Assembly: GCA_020253595.1 (NCBI GenBank) | Contig: JADCBH010000077.1 | Location: 1 to 9,165 of the forward strand | Reading direction: 5' to 3' | Source: Brevundimonas sp. | Lineage (GTDB): Bacteria; Pseudomonadota; Alphaproteobacteria; Caulobacterales; Caulobacteraceae | DNA length: 9,165 bases | Part shown: positions 1 through 6,048 of the stretch, in pieces | Layout: each line of letters begins with the position of its first letter | How positions within the stretch are numbered: position 1 is the first letter of the stretch | Notes under the pieces: model-generated | Database searches by the model: none | Told to the model about the DNA's origin: nothing | What the model saw: the letters and a program-made list of their open reading frames with translations, nothing else | Made by a program: the position numbers and the translations under genes

Positions 1-306
1 CTGATAAGAGCAACCCGCCGTAACGCCCTCGATCTCGCCCGTGAAGCCCACGGCGGAGGCCGAAGTGCGCCCTCCGTCCAACTCAACATAGCGGGCGGCG
101 TCGTATAGAATCTTCACAAAGGGGCAGGGTCCGGCGTTCGGACGCGCGCGAAGCGGGGCAAAACGGGGCGGACGAGCGCGGTCGGCGTCTTCGTCCTGGC
201 CGCGCTCCTGGCGGTCCCGGTCACGCTGGGTCGGGCTCTGGGCGGCGGCGGTGCCGGCCGAAGCGAGAACCGCAACAGCGGCGAGGGCGACGGTCGCAAG
301 ACGCAT
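1..306 (-). CDS. Secreted protein of unknown function (3' end off window)
   Basis: The frame is open from an ATG at 306-304 to the left edge, giving 102 codons with no stop, so the C-terminus lies outside the window. The first 22 residues form a clear Sec-type signal peptide: start MRLATV, an Ala/Val/Leu-rich core, and an AAA|Q cleavage site near residues 20-23. There is no lipobox cysteine, so the product should be soluble and periplasmic or exported. After the signal comes a charged, Arg/Asp/Glu/Pro-rich linker (about residues 24-58). A more ordered segment follows, beginning GPCPFVKILYDAARYVEL and containing two cysteines (one in the CPF motif, one in AGCSY) that could form a disulfide. 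I recognise the style of a conserved alphaproteobacterial secreted hypothetical protein but cannot assign a function. It is divergent from ispH. The ribosome binding site is weak. The signal peptide and sustained open frame make the gene convincing. Confidence 0.72.
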   Translation of the reverse strand, partial: MRLATVALAAVAVLASAGTAAAQSPTQRDRDRQERGQDEDADRARPPRFAPLRARPNAGPCPFVKILYDAARYVELDGGRTSASAVGFTGEIEGVTAGCSYQ

Positions 307-353
307 TCTGAACGGTTCCGGAAATCAACACGCTGACGAAAGCGTCGGCAGGC

Positions 354-377
354 TTCCCGCCTGATAGCGGCTAAAAC
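354..377 (+). promoter_or_regulatory. Candidate housekeeping promoter for ispH
   Basis: GCTAAAAC at 370-377 is a full match to the Caulobacter sigma-73 -10 consensus GCTANAWC. TTCCCGC at 354-360 matches 5 of 7 positions of the -35 consensus TTGACGS. The 9-nt spacer is one shorter than the usual 10-14 range. This would start transcription around 383-386 and give ispH a 5' leader of about 60 nt. The -10 match is good but the assignment depends on the organism being a Caulobacterales member. Confidence 0.4.
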
Positions 378-389
378 GAGGCGTCGCAA
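361..389 (-). promoter_or_regulatory. Weak candidate promoter for the secreted protein gene
   Basis: On the minus strand a TTGCGAC-like -35 (383-389) lies 14 nt from GCTATCAG (361-368), which matches 6 of 8 positions of the Caulobacter housekeeping -10 consensus GCTANAWC. The -35 match is poor. It overlaps the candidate ispH promoter on the other strand, so the two could compete for polymerase. This is consensus matching by eye only. Confidence 0.22.
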
Positions 390-446
390 ACCGGAGCCTG
401 CCTCGACGCGGTGGCGGTGTGGCGTGGAAGCGACTAGGTTCAGGGC

Positions 447-1421
447 ATGGACGTTCAGGCCGCCTCCTCCGCCCTCTCCCTTCGCCCTCTGACGGTGCGC
501 ATGGCCACGCCGCGCGGTTTCTGCGCCGGGGTCGACCGGGCCATCCAGATTGTGGAGCGCGCGATCGAGAAATTCGGGGCTCCGGTCTATGTCCGCCACG
601 AGATCGTCCACAATCGCCATGTCGTCGACCGGTTGAAGGGCCTCGGTGCCGTTTTCGTCAAGGAACTGGACGAGTGCCCCGATGATCGTCCGGTTGTCTT
701 TTCCGCGCACGGCGTACCCAAGTCGGTGCCGGCAACGGCCCGCGCGCGGGAACTGCTGTTCTTGGACGCCACCTGCCCGCTTGTGTCAAAGGTCCACGTC
801 GAGGCCGAACGGCATCATGCCAATGGCCGTCACATCATCCTGATCGGCCATGCCGGCCATCCGGAGGTCGTGGGCACCCTGGGCCAGCTGCCCGAAGGCG
901 CGATCAGCCTGGTCGAGACCGTGGAGGACGCCGAGGCGTTCGAACGACCGGGCAATCAGCCGTTGGCCTACGCCACACAGACGACCCTGTCGCTGGACGA
1001 CACAGCGGAAATCGTCGCGGCGCTGAAGCGTCGGTTCCCAGAGCTCCCGGACCCGCACAAGGAAGATATCTGCTACGCCACCACCAACCGCCAGGAAGCG
1101 GTGAAGCAGCTGGCTGACGGATCGGACCTCGTCCTGGTGGTCGGATCAAAGAACTCGTCGAACTCCGTCCGCCTGGTGGAGGTCGCCCTGCGCGCGGGTG
1201 CGAAGGACGCACAACTGATCGACGATGCCAGTCATCTGGACTGGTCCTGGTTTGACGGGGTGTCGACGGTGGGCGTCACCGCCGGCGCTTCGGCACCTGA
1301 ACCCTTGGTACAGGGCGTGATCGAGGCCCTGAGGACCCGGTTTGATGTTTCCGTCGCCGACGACCCCGGTGAACCCGAGACGGTCACCTTCAAACTGCCG
1401 AGAGCCCTGACCGCCTCGTGA
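447..1421 (+). CDS. ispH: 4-hydroxy-3-methylbut-2-enyl diphosphate reductase (IspH/LytB)
   Basis: A 324-residue cytosolic iron-sulfur enzyme that reduces HMBPP to IPP and DMAPP, the last step of the MEP isoprenoid pathway. The three cluster-binding cysteines are C26 (PRGFCAGVDRA), C110 (DATCPLV) and C209 (DICYATTNRQ), spaced as in E. coli IspH (C12, C96, C197). Substrate-pocket residues are also present: H55 (EIVHN), H88 (SAHGV), H138 and catalytic E140 (GHAGHPEVVGT), the TQTTLS loop, SKNSSNS and the C-terminal GVTAGASAP motif. The ATG at 447 adds about 14 residues before the E. coli-type start; an in-frame ATG at 501 is an alternative but has no better ribosome site. The Shine-Dalgarno sequence is weak. 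The gene appears monocistronic, with its own promoter region and a hairpin over its stop codon. All key residues are intact, so it should be functional. Confidence 0.97.
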   Translation: MDVQAASSALSLRPLTVRMATPRGFCAGVDRAIQIVERAIEKFGAPVYVRHEIVHNRHVVDRLKGLGAVFVKELDECPDDRPVVFSAHGVPKSVPATARARELLFLDATCPLVSKVHVEAERHHANGRHIILIGHAGHPEVVGTLGQLPEGAISLVETVEDAEAFERPGNQPLAYATQTTLSLDDTAEIVAALKRRFPELPDPHKEDICYATTNRQEAVKQLADGSDLVLVVGSKNSSNSVRLVEVALRAGAKDAQLIDDASHLDWSWFDGVSTVGVTAGASAPEPLVQGVIEALRTRFDVSVADDPGEPETVTFKLPRALTAS

Positions 1422-1439
1422 GGTGACCCCACGAGGCGG
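1411..1439. terminator. Hairpin between convergent ispH and M16 protease genes
   Basis: CCGCCTCGTG (1411-1420) and CACGAGGCGG (1430-1439) form a perfect 10-bp stem with a 9-nt loop. The stem covers the ispH stop codon (1419-1421) and lies 12 nt beyond the end of the convergent protease gene. There is no T tract on either side, so it may end transcription weakly or with Rho, or mainly protect 3' ends. Its place between convergent genes supports a bidirectional role. Confidence 0.55.
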
Positions 1440-1451
1440 CCTGATCGGCTC

Positions 1452-4295
1452 CTACTGGACGCTGGCGGCAACGACCCCGGCGCGCCAGGCTTTCGACGGA
1501 TCGAGATAGCGCTGGGCCAGGGCCTGGAGGATCGCCGGCGTAACCGACTCGAGGTCGGCGATGTGGCCGGTGATCTCGGCGACCGCCGACGCATCGGTAT
1601 CGACATCCGACAGCTGACCCAGCCAGTACTCGTTACCGGCCTGGCTGCGGCGCAGACGCTCGACCTCCGGCGCGCGGGCGCGGTTCAGCTCATCCTCACT
1701 GACCGGGGTATCCCGCAGCGCAGCGGCGATGGCGTCGAGTTCCGTGAAGAAGGTCGCACGGTTTTCGGGCGTCACCTGGGCCGAGGCGAAGATCGAGCCA
1801 TAGCCCTCATAGACGTCCGACGATGAGGATCCGACGTTCGGTGAGTAGGTGATCGCCAGTTCCTCGCGGATCCGCTCGGTGACGCGCAGATCCATCACGG
1901 CGGCAAGCAGTCCGAGCTGGCGGGACTCGGTGCGGTCGCCCATGGCGTCGGTCGTCGGCCATGCGATGTAAGCCATGGCCTGTTCGGCCGGCCCGAGGTG
2001 GGTCAACCGGACGGGCTCGGAGACACCGGCGGGGAAACGCAGCACATCAGCCCCGGGTGCCGGCGTCGGTGCGGCCGGGCGGGCCGGCAGGGCGGCGAAG
2101 GTCGATCCAACCGCGGCGATGGCGTCCTGAACCGTGACGTCACCGACAATGGTGATGCCGATCGGCCCCTGAGCCAGGCCCGCGATAACGCCGGCCTTCA
2201 GCTGATCATTGGTCCATCCCGCGATGTCCGACGGGCTCGGGAAGGTCTGGCGGGCGTCGCCGGAGGCGAGAAGCCCGGAGGACTGGATCGCGAAGGCACC
2301 GGCCGGCGTCGCCGACTGCTGGGCGATGATCTGCGGGAACAACGCCTTGATCTGCTCGAACGGCGCCGGGCGCAGGCCCGGATCGGTCAGGTAGGCCGCC
2401 AGGACTTGCATCTGCAGCCCCAGGTCCGCCGGACGGGTCGCACCACTCAATCGGTAGGCGTCGCCGTCGAGCGCGAAGCCGGCGGAGTAGATGCGACCTG
2501 ACAGGACGCGGTTCAGCTCATCCAGGGTCAGACGGCCCAAACCGCCCGAGGCGAAGGTGAAGCCCGCGAGAGACTGCGGATCCGGCGTCGTGGTCGAAAG
2601 ACCCAGCTCGCCCAGGCCGGTTTCGACGCTGACCAGGATCTGCTCGTCGCGGAAGTCCGTCGGCTTGACCGTCAGGCGCGTGCCGTTCGGGAAGGTGACC
2701 ACGGTCGTCCCGATCTCGGCAATCTCACGGACCTCCGACGGCTGTGCCGCCTGACCGAAGTTCGAATAGGGCCATTCGACCGCTGCAACCTCGGCGCGCG
2801 CCGTCACAGGCACCGCCTGGGACGCTTCCAGAATGGCCGTCACCGCCGCTTCGCCGCCTTCGATGGCTTCCGGCGTGATGACGAGGACCAGCGGCCCCTG
2901 ACCCTGGAAGGCTTCGCGCACGGCGGCGTTCACGGCGTCCGGCGTCAGGCTGGCGACCGTCGCATTGAAGATTTCCAGATTGGTCTGCGGGTGGGTGAAG
3001 ACCCGATTGTCATTGGTCGTCTGGAGCAAGCCGTTGACCAGCGCCGGAGTGGTCCGCGTAGCGGCGGCCGCGACAGCGTTCTCCAGCGCGGTCCGGTTGT
3101 CGGTGATCTCGCGCTGAAGCTCGGCCGGGGTCACGCCGAACTGGACCAGACGGCGGGTCTCTTGCTCCATCGCCTCGACGGCGCGCTGGATGCCGCCCGG
3201 GTTGAAGCTGGCCGAGACGGTTCCGATGTCGAGGCTGTTGACCAGGGTCGAGGCCGAAGCACCGGCACCGACGAAGGGCGGATTGTCGGCCCGTGCCAAC
3301 TCGCCGAAGCGCCGGTTCAGCACCGCCAGACCCAGGCTGCGGACGATCCGCGACTGACGCTCGGCCACTGTGTCGGGATCACGGTCGGGCGACCGGGTCC
3401 AGTTGATCTGGACCGAGGACTGTACGCCTGGCTCTACCAGGATGCGGGTCTCGGCCTCGCGAGGGGCGACCGTTCCGAGGTCCGGCTCCGGGCCATCCGG
3501 GGCGCTCGGCTGCCAGCTCTCGAAGGCACCGCGGATCTTGCCTTCCATGACGTCGACGTCAAAGTCGCCAACCGCCAGCATGATGGCCCGGCTGGGGCGG
3601 TAGTAGGCTTCGTAGAAGGCGACAAAGCGGTCACGGGGCGCTGTGCGGATGATGTTCAGGTCGCCGATGGGGAAGCGGTTGGCGACGCGCTGGCCCGGGG
3701 CCAGCAGGGCCAGCTGGGCCTTGGCACTGCGCAGCTGCGGCGTGTTGCGGGTCCGCTCCTCACCGACGATGACGCCACGCTCCTCGTCGATCGCCTGAGG
3801 ATCCATGAGGGCCTCGGAGACCTGCTCGCGCATGATGCGCAGCGCCGTGTCGACGGTCTCGTCGTTCGTGCGCGGCAGCTCCAGCTGGTAGAAGGTCTGG
3901 TCGAACCCGGTCGCCGCATTGGTGTCCGCGCCGAAGGCCAGGCCGAGGCGCTCCAGGATGCGCATCAGTTCGTTCTCGGGGATGTTGGTCGTCCCGTTGA
4001 ACGCCATATGCTCCATGAAGTGGGCCAGACCCAGCTGGGTCTCGTCTTCCATCAGCGAGCCGGCATCGATCCGCAGGCGAAGCGAAGCCTGTCCCGGCGG
4101 AGTGGAGTTGCGCAGGATGGCGTAGCGCATGCCGTTCGGCAGCGTGCCAAAGCGGACATTGGAGTCCGCAGGAATGTCGCTCGTCGTCTGCGGCCAGGGA
4201 TCGGACGGCGCTTCCTGCGACAGGGCGGGCATGGCGCTGGTGATCAGGGCAAGGCCCGAGGCGGCAGCGAGCAGCAGTCGGCGGGTCTTCAACAT
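1452..4295 (-). CDS. Periplasmic M16 (pitrilysin-family) zinc metallopeptidase
   Basis: A 947-residue protein with a Sec signal peptide (residues 1-26; basic MLKTRR, a hydrophobic stretch, then ALS|Q), so it should act in the periplasm. The catalytic M16 domain starts near residue 48. It carries the inverted zinc motif HFMEH (H92, E95, H96) and a downstream ligand, E172, in DEERGVIVGEE, at the family's usual spacing. A second M16-like half starts near residue 530 (TFPNGTRLTV). It has no HxxEH and ends with the conserved REELAITYSP segment (810-819), as in two-lobed M16 peptidases where the second half is inactive and helps enclose the substrate. The size fits full-length bacterial M16 proteases. 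The substrate is unknown; family members degrade peptides in a closed chamber. GGAG at 4301-4304 lies 5 nt before the ATG. It is followed by a convergent hairpin. The catalytic assignment is secure. Confidence 0.94.
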   Translation of the reverse strand: MLKTRRLLLAAASGLALITSAMPALSQEAPSDPWPQTTSDIPADSNVRFGTLPNGMRYAILRNSTPPGQASLRLRIDAGSLMEDETQLGLAHFMEHMAFNGTTNIPENELMRILERLGLAFGADTNAATGFDQTFYQLELPRTNDETVDTALRIMREQVSEALMDPQAIDEERGVIVGEERTRNTPQLRSAKAQLALLAPGQRVANRFPIGDLNIIRTAPRDRFVAFYEAYYRPSRAIMLAVGDFDVDVMEGKIRGAFESWQPSAPDGPEPDLGTVAPREAETRILVEPGVQSSVQINWTRSPDRDPDTVAERQSRIVRSLGLAVLNRRFGELARADNPPFVGAGASASTLVNSLDIGTVSASFNPGGIQRAVEAMEQETRRLVQFGVTPAELQREITDNRTALENAVAAAATRTTPALVNGLLQTTNDNRVFTHPQTNLEIFNATVASLTPDAVNAAVREAFQGQGPLVLVITPEAIEGGEAAVTAILEASQAVPVTARAEVAAVEWPYSNFGQAAQPSEVREIAEIGTTVVTFPNGTRLTVKPTDFRDEQILVSVETGLGELGLSTTTPDPQSLAGFTFASGGLGRLTLDELNRVLSGRIYSAGFALDGDAYRLSGATRPADLGLQMQVLAAYLTDPGLRPAPFEQIKALFPQIIAQQSATPAGAFAIQSSGLLASGDARQTFPSPSDIAGWTNDQLKAGVIAGLAQGPIGITIVGDVTVQDAIAAVGSTFAALPARPAAPTPAPGADVLRFPAGVSEPVRLTHLGPAEQAMAYIAWPTTDAMGDRTESRQLGLLAAVMDLRVTERIREELAITYSPNVGSSSSDVYEGYGSIFASAQVTPENRATFFTELDAIAAALRDTPVSEDELNRARAPEVERLRRSQAGNEYWLGQLSDVDTDASAVAEITGHIADLESVTPAILQALAQRYLDPSKAWRAGVVAASVQ

Positions 4296-4364
4296 GGTAG
4301 CTCCGGTGATGGGGCGAGGCGGATGACAAGGACCAGACGGTCCCCCCGCGTGGTCAGTCGACGA

Positions 4365-4392
4365 TCCTTACCGGCCCGTCATGCAGTGTAAA
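4365..4392 (-). promoter_or_regulatory. Weak candidate promoter for the M16 protease
   Basis: Reading the minus strand, TTTACA (4387-4392) and TAAGGA (4365-4370) are 16 nt apart in the 109-bp gap upstream of the protease ATG. They resemble a sigma-70 -35/-10 pair with a poor -10. The protease could instead be co-transcribed with the carbonic anhydrase gene upstream. Confidence 0.25.
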
Positions 4393-4403
4393 ATGAACTT
4401 TAC
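4388..4403. repeat. Short AT-rich inverted repeat after the carbonic anhydrase stop
   Basis: GTAAA (4388-4392) and TTTAC (4399-4403) flank a 6-nt spacer directly after the carbonic anhydrase stop codon. This is one of the few AT-rich patches in the window and overlaps the candidate -35 of the protease promoter. It could be an operator half-site pair or chance; five base pairs is too short for a firm call. Confidence 0.25.
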
Positions 4404-4404
4404 G

Positions 4405-4935
4405 TCAGGAATCGACTCGCAACCCTGCGACATAACGCTTCCAGTTCTGCACATAGTGCTCGGCCGAGGCTTCCAGCACCGCGATCTGCCCCGGTTCAAG
4501 GGTCCGAACCACCTTCCCCGGCTGTCCCATGACCAGTGAGCCGTCGGGGATCACCTTGCCTTCGGTGATCAAGGCATTGGCTCCGATCAGGCAGTTCCGG
4601 CCGATGACGGCCCGGCCCAGAACCACTGCCCCGATGCCGATCAGGGTCCCGTCGCCGATCTCGCAGGAATGCAGCATGGCCATATGGCCGACCGTCACAT
4701 TCGCGCCGATGATCAGGGGTTCTCCGGGATCGGAGTGCAGCACGCTGCCGTCCTGAATGTTGGTATTCTCGCCGATGACGATGGGGTCATTGTCGCCCCG
4801 GACGACCGCGCCGAACCAGATGCTGGCACCCGTCTTCAGCGTCACGTCGCCCACGATGGTCGCGTTAGGCGCGATCCAGTATTCGCCCTCTGGCGGAAGC
4901 TGCGGTTTCTTGTCCGTCAGCGAATAGACTGTCAT
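4405..4935 (-). CDS. Gamma-class carbonic anhydrase-like hexapeptide-repeat protein
   Basis: A 176-residue left-handed beta-helix protein of the gamma carbonic anhydrase/YrdA/PaaY type. Numbered from the ATG at 4935, it has the family's metal-ligand histidines: H67 (SVLHSD), H84 (TVGHMA) and H89 (MLHSC), with the 5-residue spacing of the last pair as in archaeal Cam. The RGD pair (R46, D48) and the Gln-Asp pair near residues 61-62 are also conserved. Hexapeptide repeats run from about residue 20 to 140, followed by a C-terminal helix. Such proteins are trimers with zinc or iron at subunit interfaces. Some hydrate CO2, but many homologues show little activity, so the function here is only probable. 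GAGG (4941-4944) sits 5 nt before the ATG, which favours ATG over the in-frame TTG just upstream. It may share a transcript with the protease. Confidence 0.92.
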   Translation of the reverse strand: MTVYSLTDKKPQLPPEGEYWIAPNATIVGDVTLKTGASIWFGAVVRGDNDPIVIGENTNIQDGSVLHSDPGEPLIIGANVTVGHMAMLHSCEIGDGTLIGIGAVVLGRAVIGRNCLIGANALITEGKVIPDGSLVMGQPGKVVRTLEPGQIAVLEASAEHYVQNWKRYVAGLRVDS

Positions 4936-4969
4936 CAAATCCTCATCTGATCTGGAACGGTTTGGCTCT

Positions 4970-4985
4970 TTAAGCCTTCGTAAAC
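4970..4985. promoter_or_regulatory. CtrA-box-like motif in the divergent region
   Basis: TTAA (4970-4973), a 7-nt spacer and TAAAC (4981-4985) match the Caulobacter CtrA site TTAA-N7-TTAAC with one mismatch. It lies between the carbonic anhydrase gene and the phoH leader, where a cell-cycle regulator could act on either. One-mismatch copies also occur by chance, so support is limited. Confidence 0.3.
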
Positions 4986-4992
4986 CACGTTA

Positions 4993-5010
4993 GCATCAAG
5001 GTGTTGATGC
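4993..5010. repeat. Perfect 7-bp inverted repeat at the head of the phoH leader
   Basis: GCATCAA (4993-4999), spacer GGTG, TTGATGC (5004-5010). The 18-bp symmetric element lies just downstream of the CtrA-like motif and just before the structured leader. It could be an operator for a dimeric repressor, or a small hairpin at the 5' end of a leader transcript or sRNA. It is too far from the carbonic anhydrase stop codon to be that gene's terminator. Confidence 0.4.
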
Positions 5011-5015
5011 GATTC

Positions 5016-5220
5016 GAGGTGGCCATTTCCGCCCCGGATCCGAAGCCGGATCAAGCCCGGTCCGGTCAGAGCCCAGGAGAGCGTGCGTGCCGCGTTCGGG
5101 TTTGGGGCGGCTGTCGCCGCCCGATGTGGGATACATCTGCGACCCCGGATGCCGTTCCGTCGCCCTCCGCCACCTCCCCACCCTCGTTCGAGGCGATGCC
5201 ATTCCGGCGTCGCCTTTTTT
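5016..5220 (+). ncRNA. Candidate structured leader RNA or sRNA upstream of phoH
   Basis: This stretch can form a closed multi-helix junction. The outer stem P1 is GAGGTGGC (5016-5023) with GCCACCTC (5169-5176). Inside lie nearly abutting helices: P2 5037-5042/5047-5052 (6 bp), P3 5053-5059/5097-5103 (7 bp, one G-U), P4 5105-5111/5116-5122 (7 bp), P5 5123-5127/5133-5137 (5 bp) and P6 5139-5143/5159-5163 (5 bp). It ends in an intrinsic terminator (5192-5220) just before the phoH ribosome site. CGTCGCC (5158-5164), which overlaps P6, could instead pair with the terminator's 5' arm (5192-5198) as an antiterminator. I see no match to the 6S, SRP, tmRNA, RNase P, TPP, FMN, SAM or glycine families. 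GC-rich DNA folds easily, so this is a hypothesis. It could be a cis-regulatory attenuator or a separate sRNA; the 5' end is unknown. Confidence 0.5.
5192..5220 (+). terminator. Intrinsic terminator 18 nt upstream of phoH
   Basis: GGCGATGCC (5192-5200) pairs with GGCGTCGCC (5206-5214) in a 9-bp stem with one G-U pair and a 5-nt loop, followed directly by six T (5215-5220). This is a textbook Rho-independent terminator on the plus strand. No protein gene on this strand lies upstream to be ended by it. It must therefore terminate a leader or small RNA, and phoH expression requires read-through. Confidence 0.85.
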
Positions 5221-5228
5221 CATGCCTC

Positions 5229-5232
5229 GGAG
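5229..5232 (+). promoter_or_regulatory. Ribosome binding site fixing the phoH start
   Basis: GGAG, 6 nt before the ATG at 5239, lies just after the terminator T tract. It selects this start over the far-upstream in-frame GTG at 5083, whose extension would run through the terminator and be Pro/Arg-rich. Confidence 0.75.
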
Positions 5233-5238
5233 ACGGAC

Positions 5239-6015
5239 ATGACCAAGCGCGCGGCCCTCAAGCGTCAAGCACGTGAATCGGGGGCCTTCGACGGCCCGGA
5301 CTATGGCGCACAGGACGCCAAGGTGCGGCGACTTCCGACGCCCAGCGGCCGGGGTTGGTCGCCCAATCCGTCGAACGACGACCGCGAGCAGGGCTATCTG
5401 AAAACGCTCAAGCCCAAGTCCGATGGCCAGGCCGAGCTTCTGAACGCCGTCGACGCGCACAATCTGACACTGGCGCTCGGGCCGGCAGGTACCGGCAAGA
5501 CCTACCTCGCAGTCGCCAAGGCGGTCGAAGCGCTGGAAGCGGGCAAGGTCGGCCGCATCGTACTGAGCCGCCCGGCGGTGGAAGCGGGAGAATCCATCGG
5601 CTTCCTGCCCGGCGCCATGGAGGACAAGCTGGCACCCTATCTGCGCCCCCTTTACGATGCCTTGTCGGATCGGCTGTCGATGAAGCGGGTCGGGGCCCTC
5701 ATGGCCGAAGGCCTGATTGAAATCGCCCCTATCGGCTACATGCGCGGCCGCACGCTGAACAACGCCTTCGTCGTCGTCGATGAAGCCCAAAACTGCACCT
5801 ATGTGCAGCTGAAGATGCTGCTAACGCGGCTCGGGTGGCACTCAACCATGGTGGTGACAGGCGACCCGCAACAGTCCGACCTTCTGCCTGGAGTCTCGGG
5901 CCTTGCGGACATCGCCGCCAGGCTGGAAGCCGTTCCCGAGATCGCCGTTGTGCGTCTGGCGGAGCGCGACATCGTTCGTCATCCTCTGGTCGCCAGCATG
6001 ATCGGCGTGCTCTGA
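5239..6015 (+). CDS. PhoH-family P-loop ATPase
   Basis: A 258-residue single-domain PhoH-like NTPase. Walker A is GPAGTGKT (81-88) and Walker B is VVVDEAQN (178-185). The family's VTGDPQQ segment (206-212) and a C-terminal RDIVRHPLV (243-251) follow. The conserved LSRPAVEAGESIGFLPG block (109-125) is typical of PhoH proteins. The N-terminal 60 residues are basic and probably disordered (MTKRAALKRQAR), and I see no KH or PIN domain, unlike longer relatives. PhoH proteins are cytosolic, helicase-like ATPases; the YbeZ branch works with YbeY in rRNA processing. No ybeY is next to this gene, so it looks like the separate short paralogue common in alphaproteobacteria. Its precise role is unknown. 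The start is set by GGAG at 5229. Expression probably depends on read-through of the terminator just upstream. Confidence 0.93.
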   Translation: MTKRAALKRQARESGAFDGPDYGAQDAKVRRLPTPSGRGWSPNPSNDDREQGYLKTLKPKSDGQAELLNAVDAHNLTLALGPAGTGKTYLAVAKAVEALEAGKVGRIVLSRPAVEAGESIGFLPGAMEDKLAPYLRPLYDALSDRLSMKRVGALMAEGLIEIAPIGYMRGRTLNNAFVVVDEAQNCTYVQLKMLLTRLGWHSTMVVTGDPQQSDLLPGVSGLADIAARLEAVPEIAVVRLAERDIVRHPLVASMIGVL

Positions 6016-6026
6016 CCGCCTGAGGC

Positions 6027-6040
6027 CAGGCCAAGGCCTG
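6027..6040. repeat. Small GC-rich inverted repeat after phoH
   Basis: CAGGCC (6027-6032), two A, GGCCTG (6035-6040) form a near-palindrome between the phoH stop and the main terminator. The 2-nt centre is too tight for a stable RNA hairpin without opening pairs. Significance is unknown. Confidence 0.25.
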
Positions 6041-6048
6041 CAAGAAAG

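Noticed and set aside
114..710. Minus-strand open frame of 198 codons across the ispH start
   Set aside because: It overlaps ispH and the secreted protein gene in the wrong frame and has Arg/Pro-rich shadow composition. The real minus-strand gene here starts at 306 in another frame.
2991..4391. Long plus-strand open frame of 466 codons
   Set aside because: It lies opposite the M16 protease, which has a signal peptide, HxxEH motif and full domain order. High GC removes stop codons from the antisense frame; the translated product has no recognisable domain.
4936..4938. In-frame TTG as the carbonic anhydrase start
   Set aside because: It is only 2 nt from the GAGG ribosome site; the ATG immediately after it is correctly spaced.
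5053..5103. Resemblance of GAGCCCAGGAGAG to the 3' conserved part of cobalamin riboswitches (GAGCCAGGAGACC)
   Set aside because: The other hallmark blocks of that class (the GGTGCGAATCC-type box, GCAACTG and GCCACTG) are absent and the downstream bases diverge, so the similarity is probably chance.
5016..5220. Known housekeeping RNAs (6S, SRP RNA, tmRNA, RNase P)
   Set aside because: No SRP GGAAGGAAGCA-type tetraloop region, no tmRNA tag sequence or tRNA-like end, no RNase P conserved core, and the fold is a multi-helix junction rather than the long 6S hairpin.
5083..5238. GTG start at 5083 for a longer PhoH
   Set aside because: The extension is Arg/Pro-rich, crosses the intrinsic terminator and has no ribosome site; ATG 5239 has GGAG at 6 nt.
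5007..5276. Leader ORF of 89 codons with AAGG 5 nt before its ATG, overlapping the phoH start
   Set aside because: The frame is open and the ribosome site is fair, but the peptide has no recognisable features, its composition follows the RNA stems, and it would run through the terminator. A short regulatory uORF is not excluded.
4996..5790. Minus-strand open frame of 264 codons
   Set aside because: It is antisense to PhoH with its Walker motifs and to the structured leader; no domain seen.
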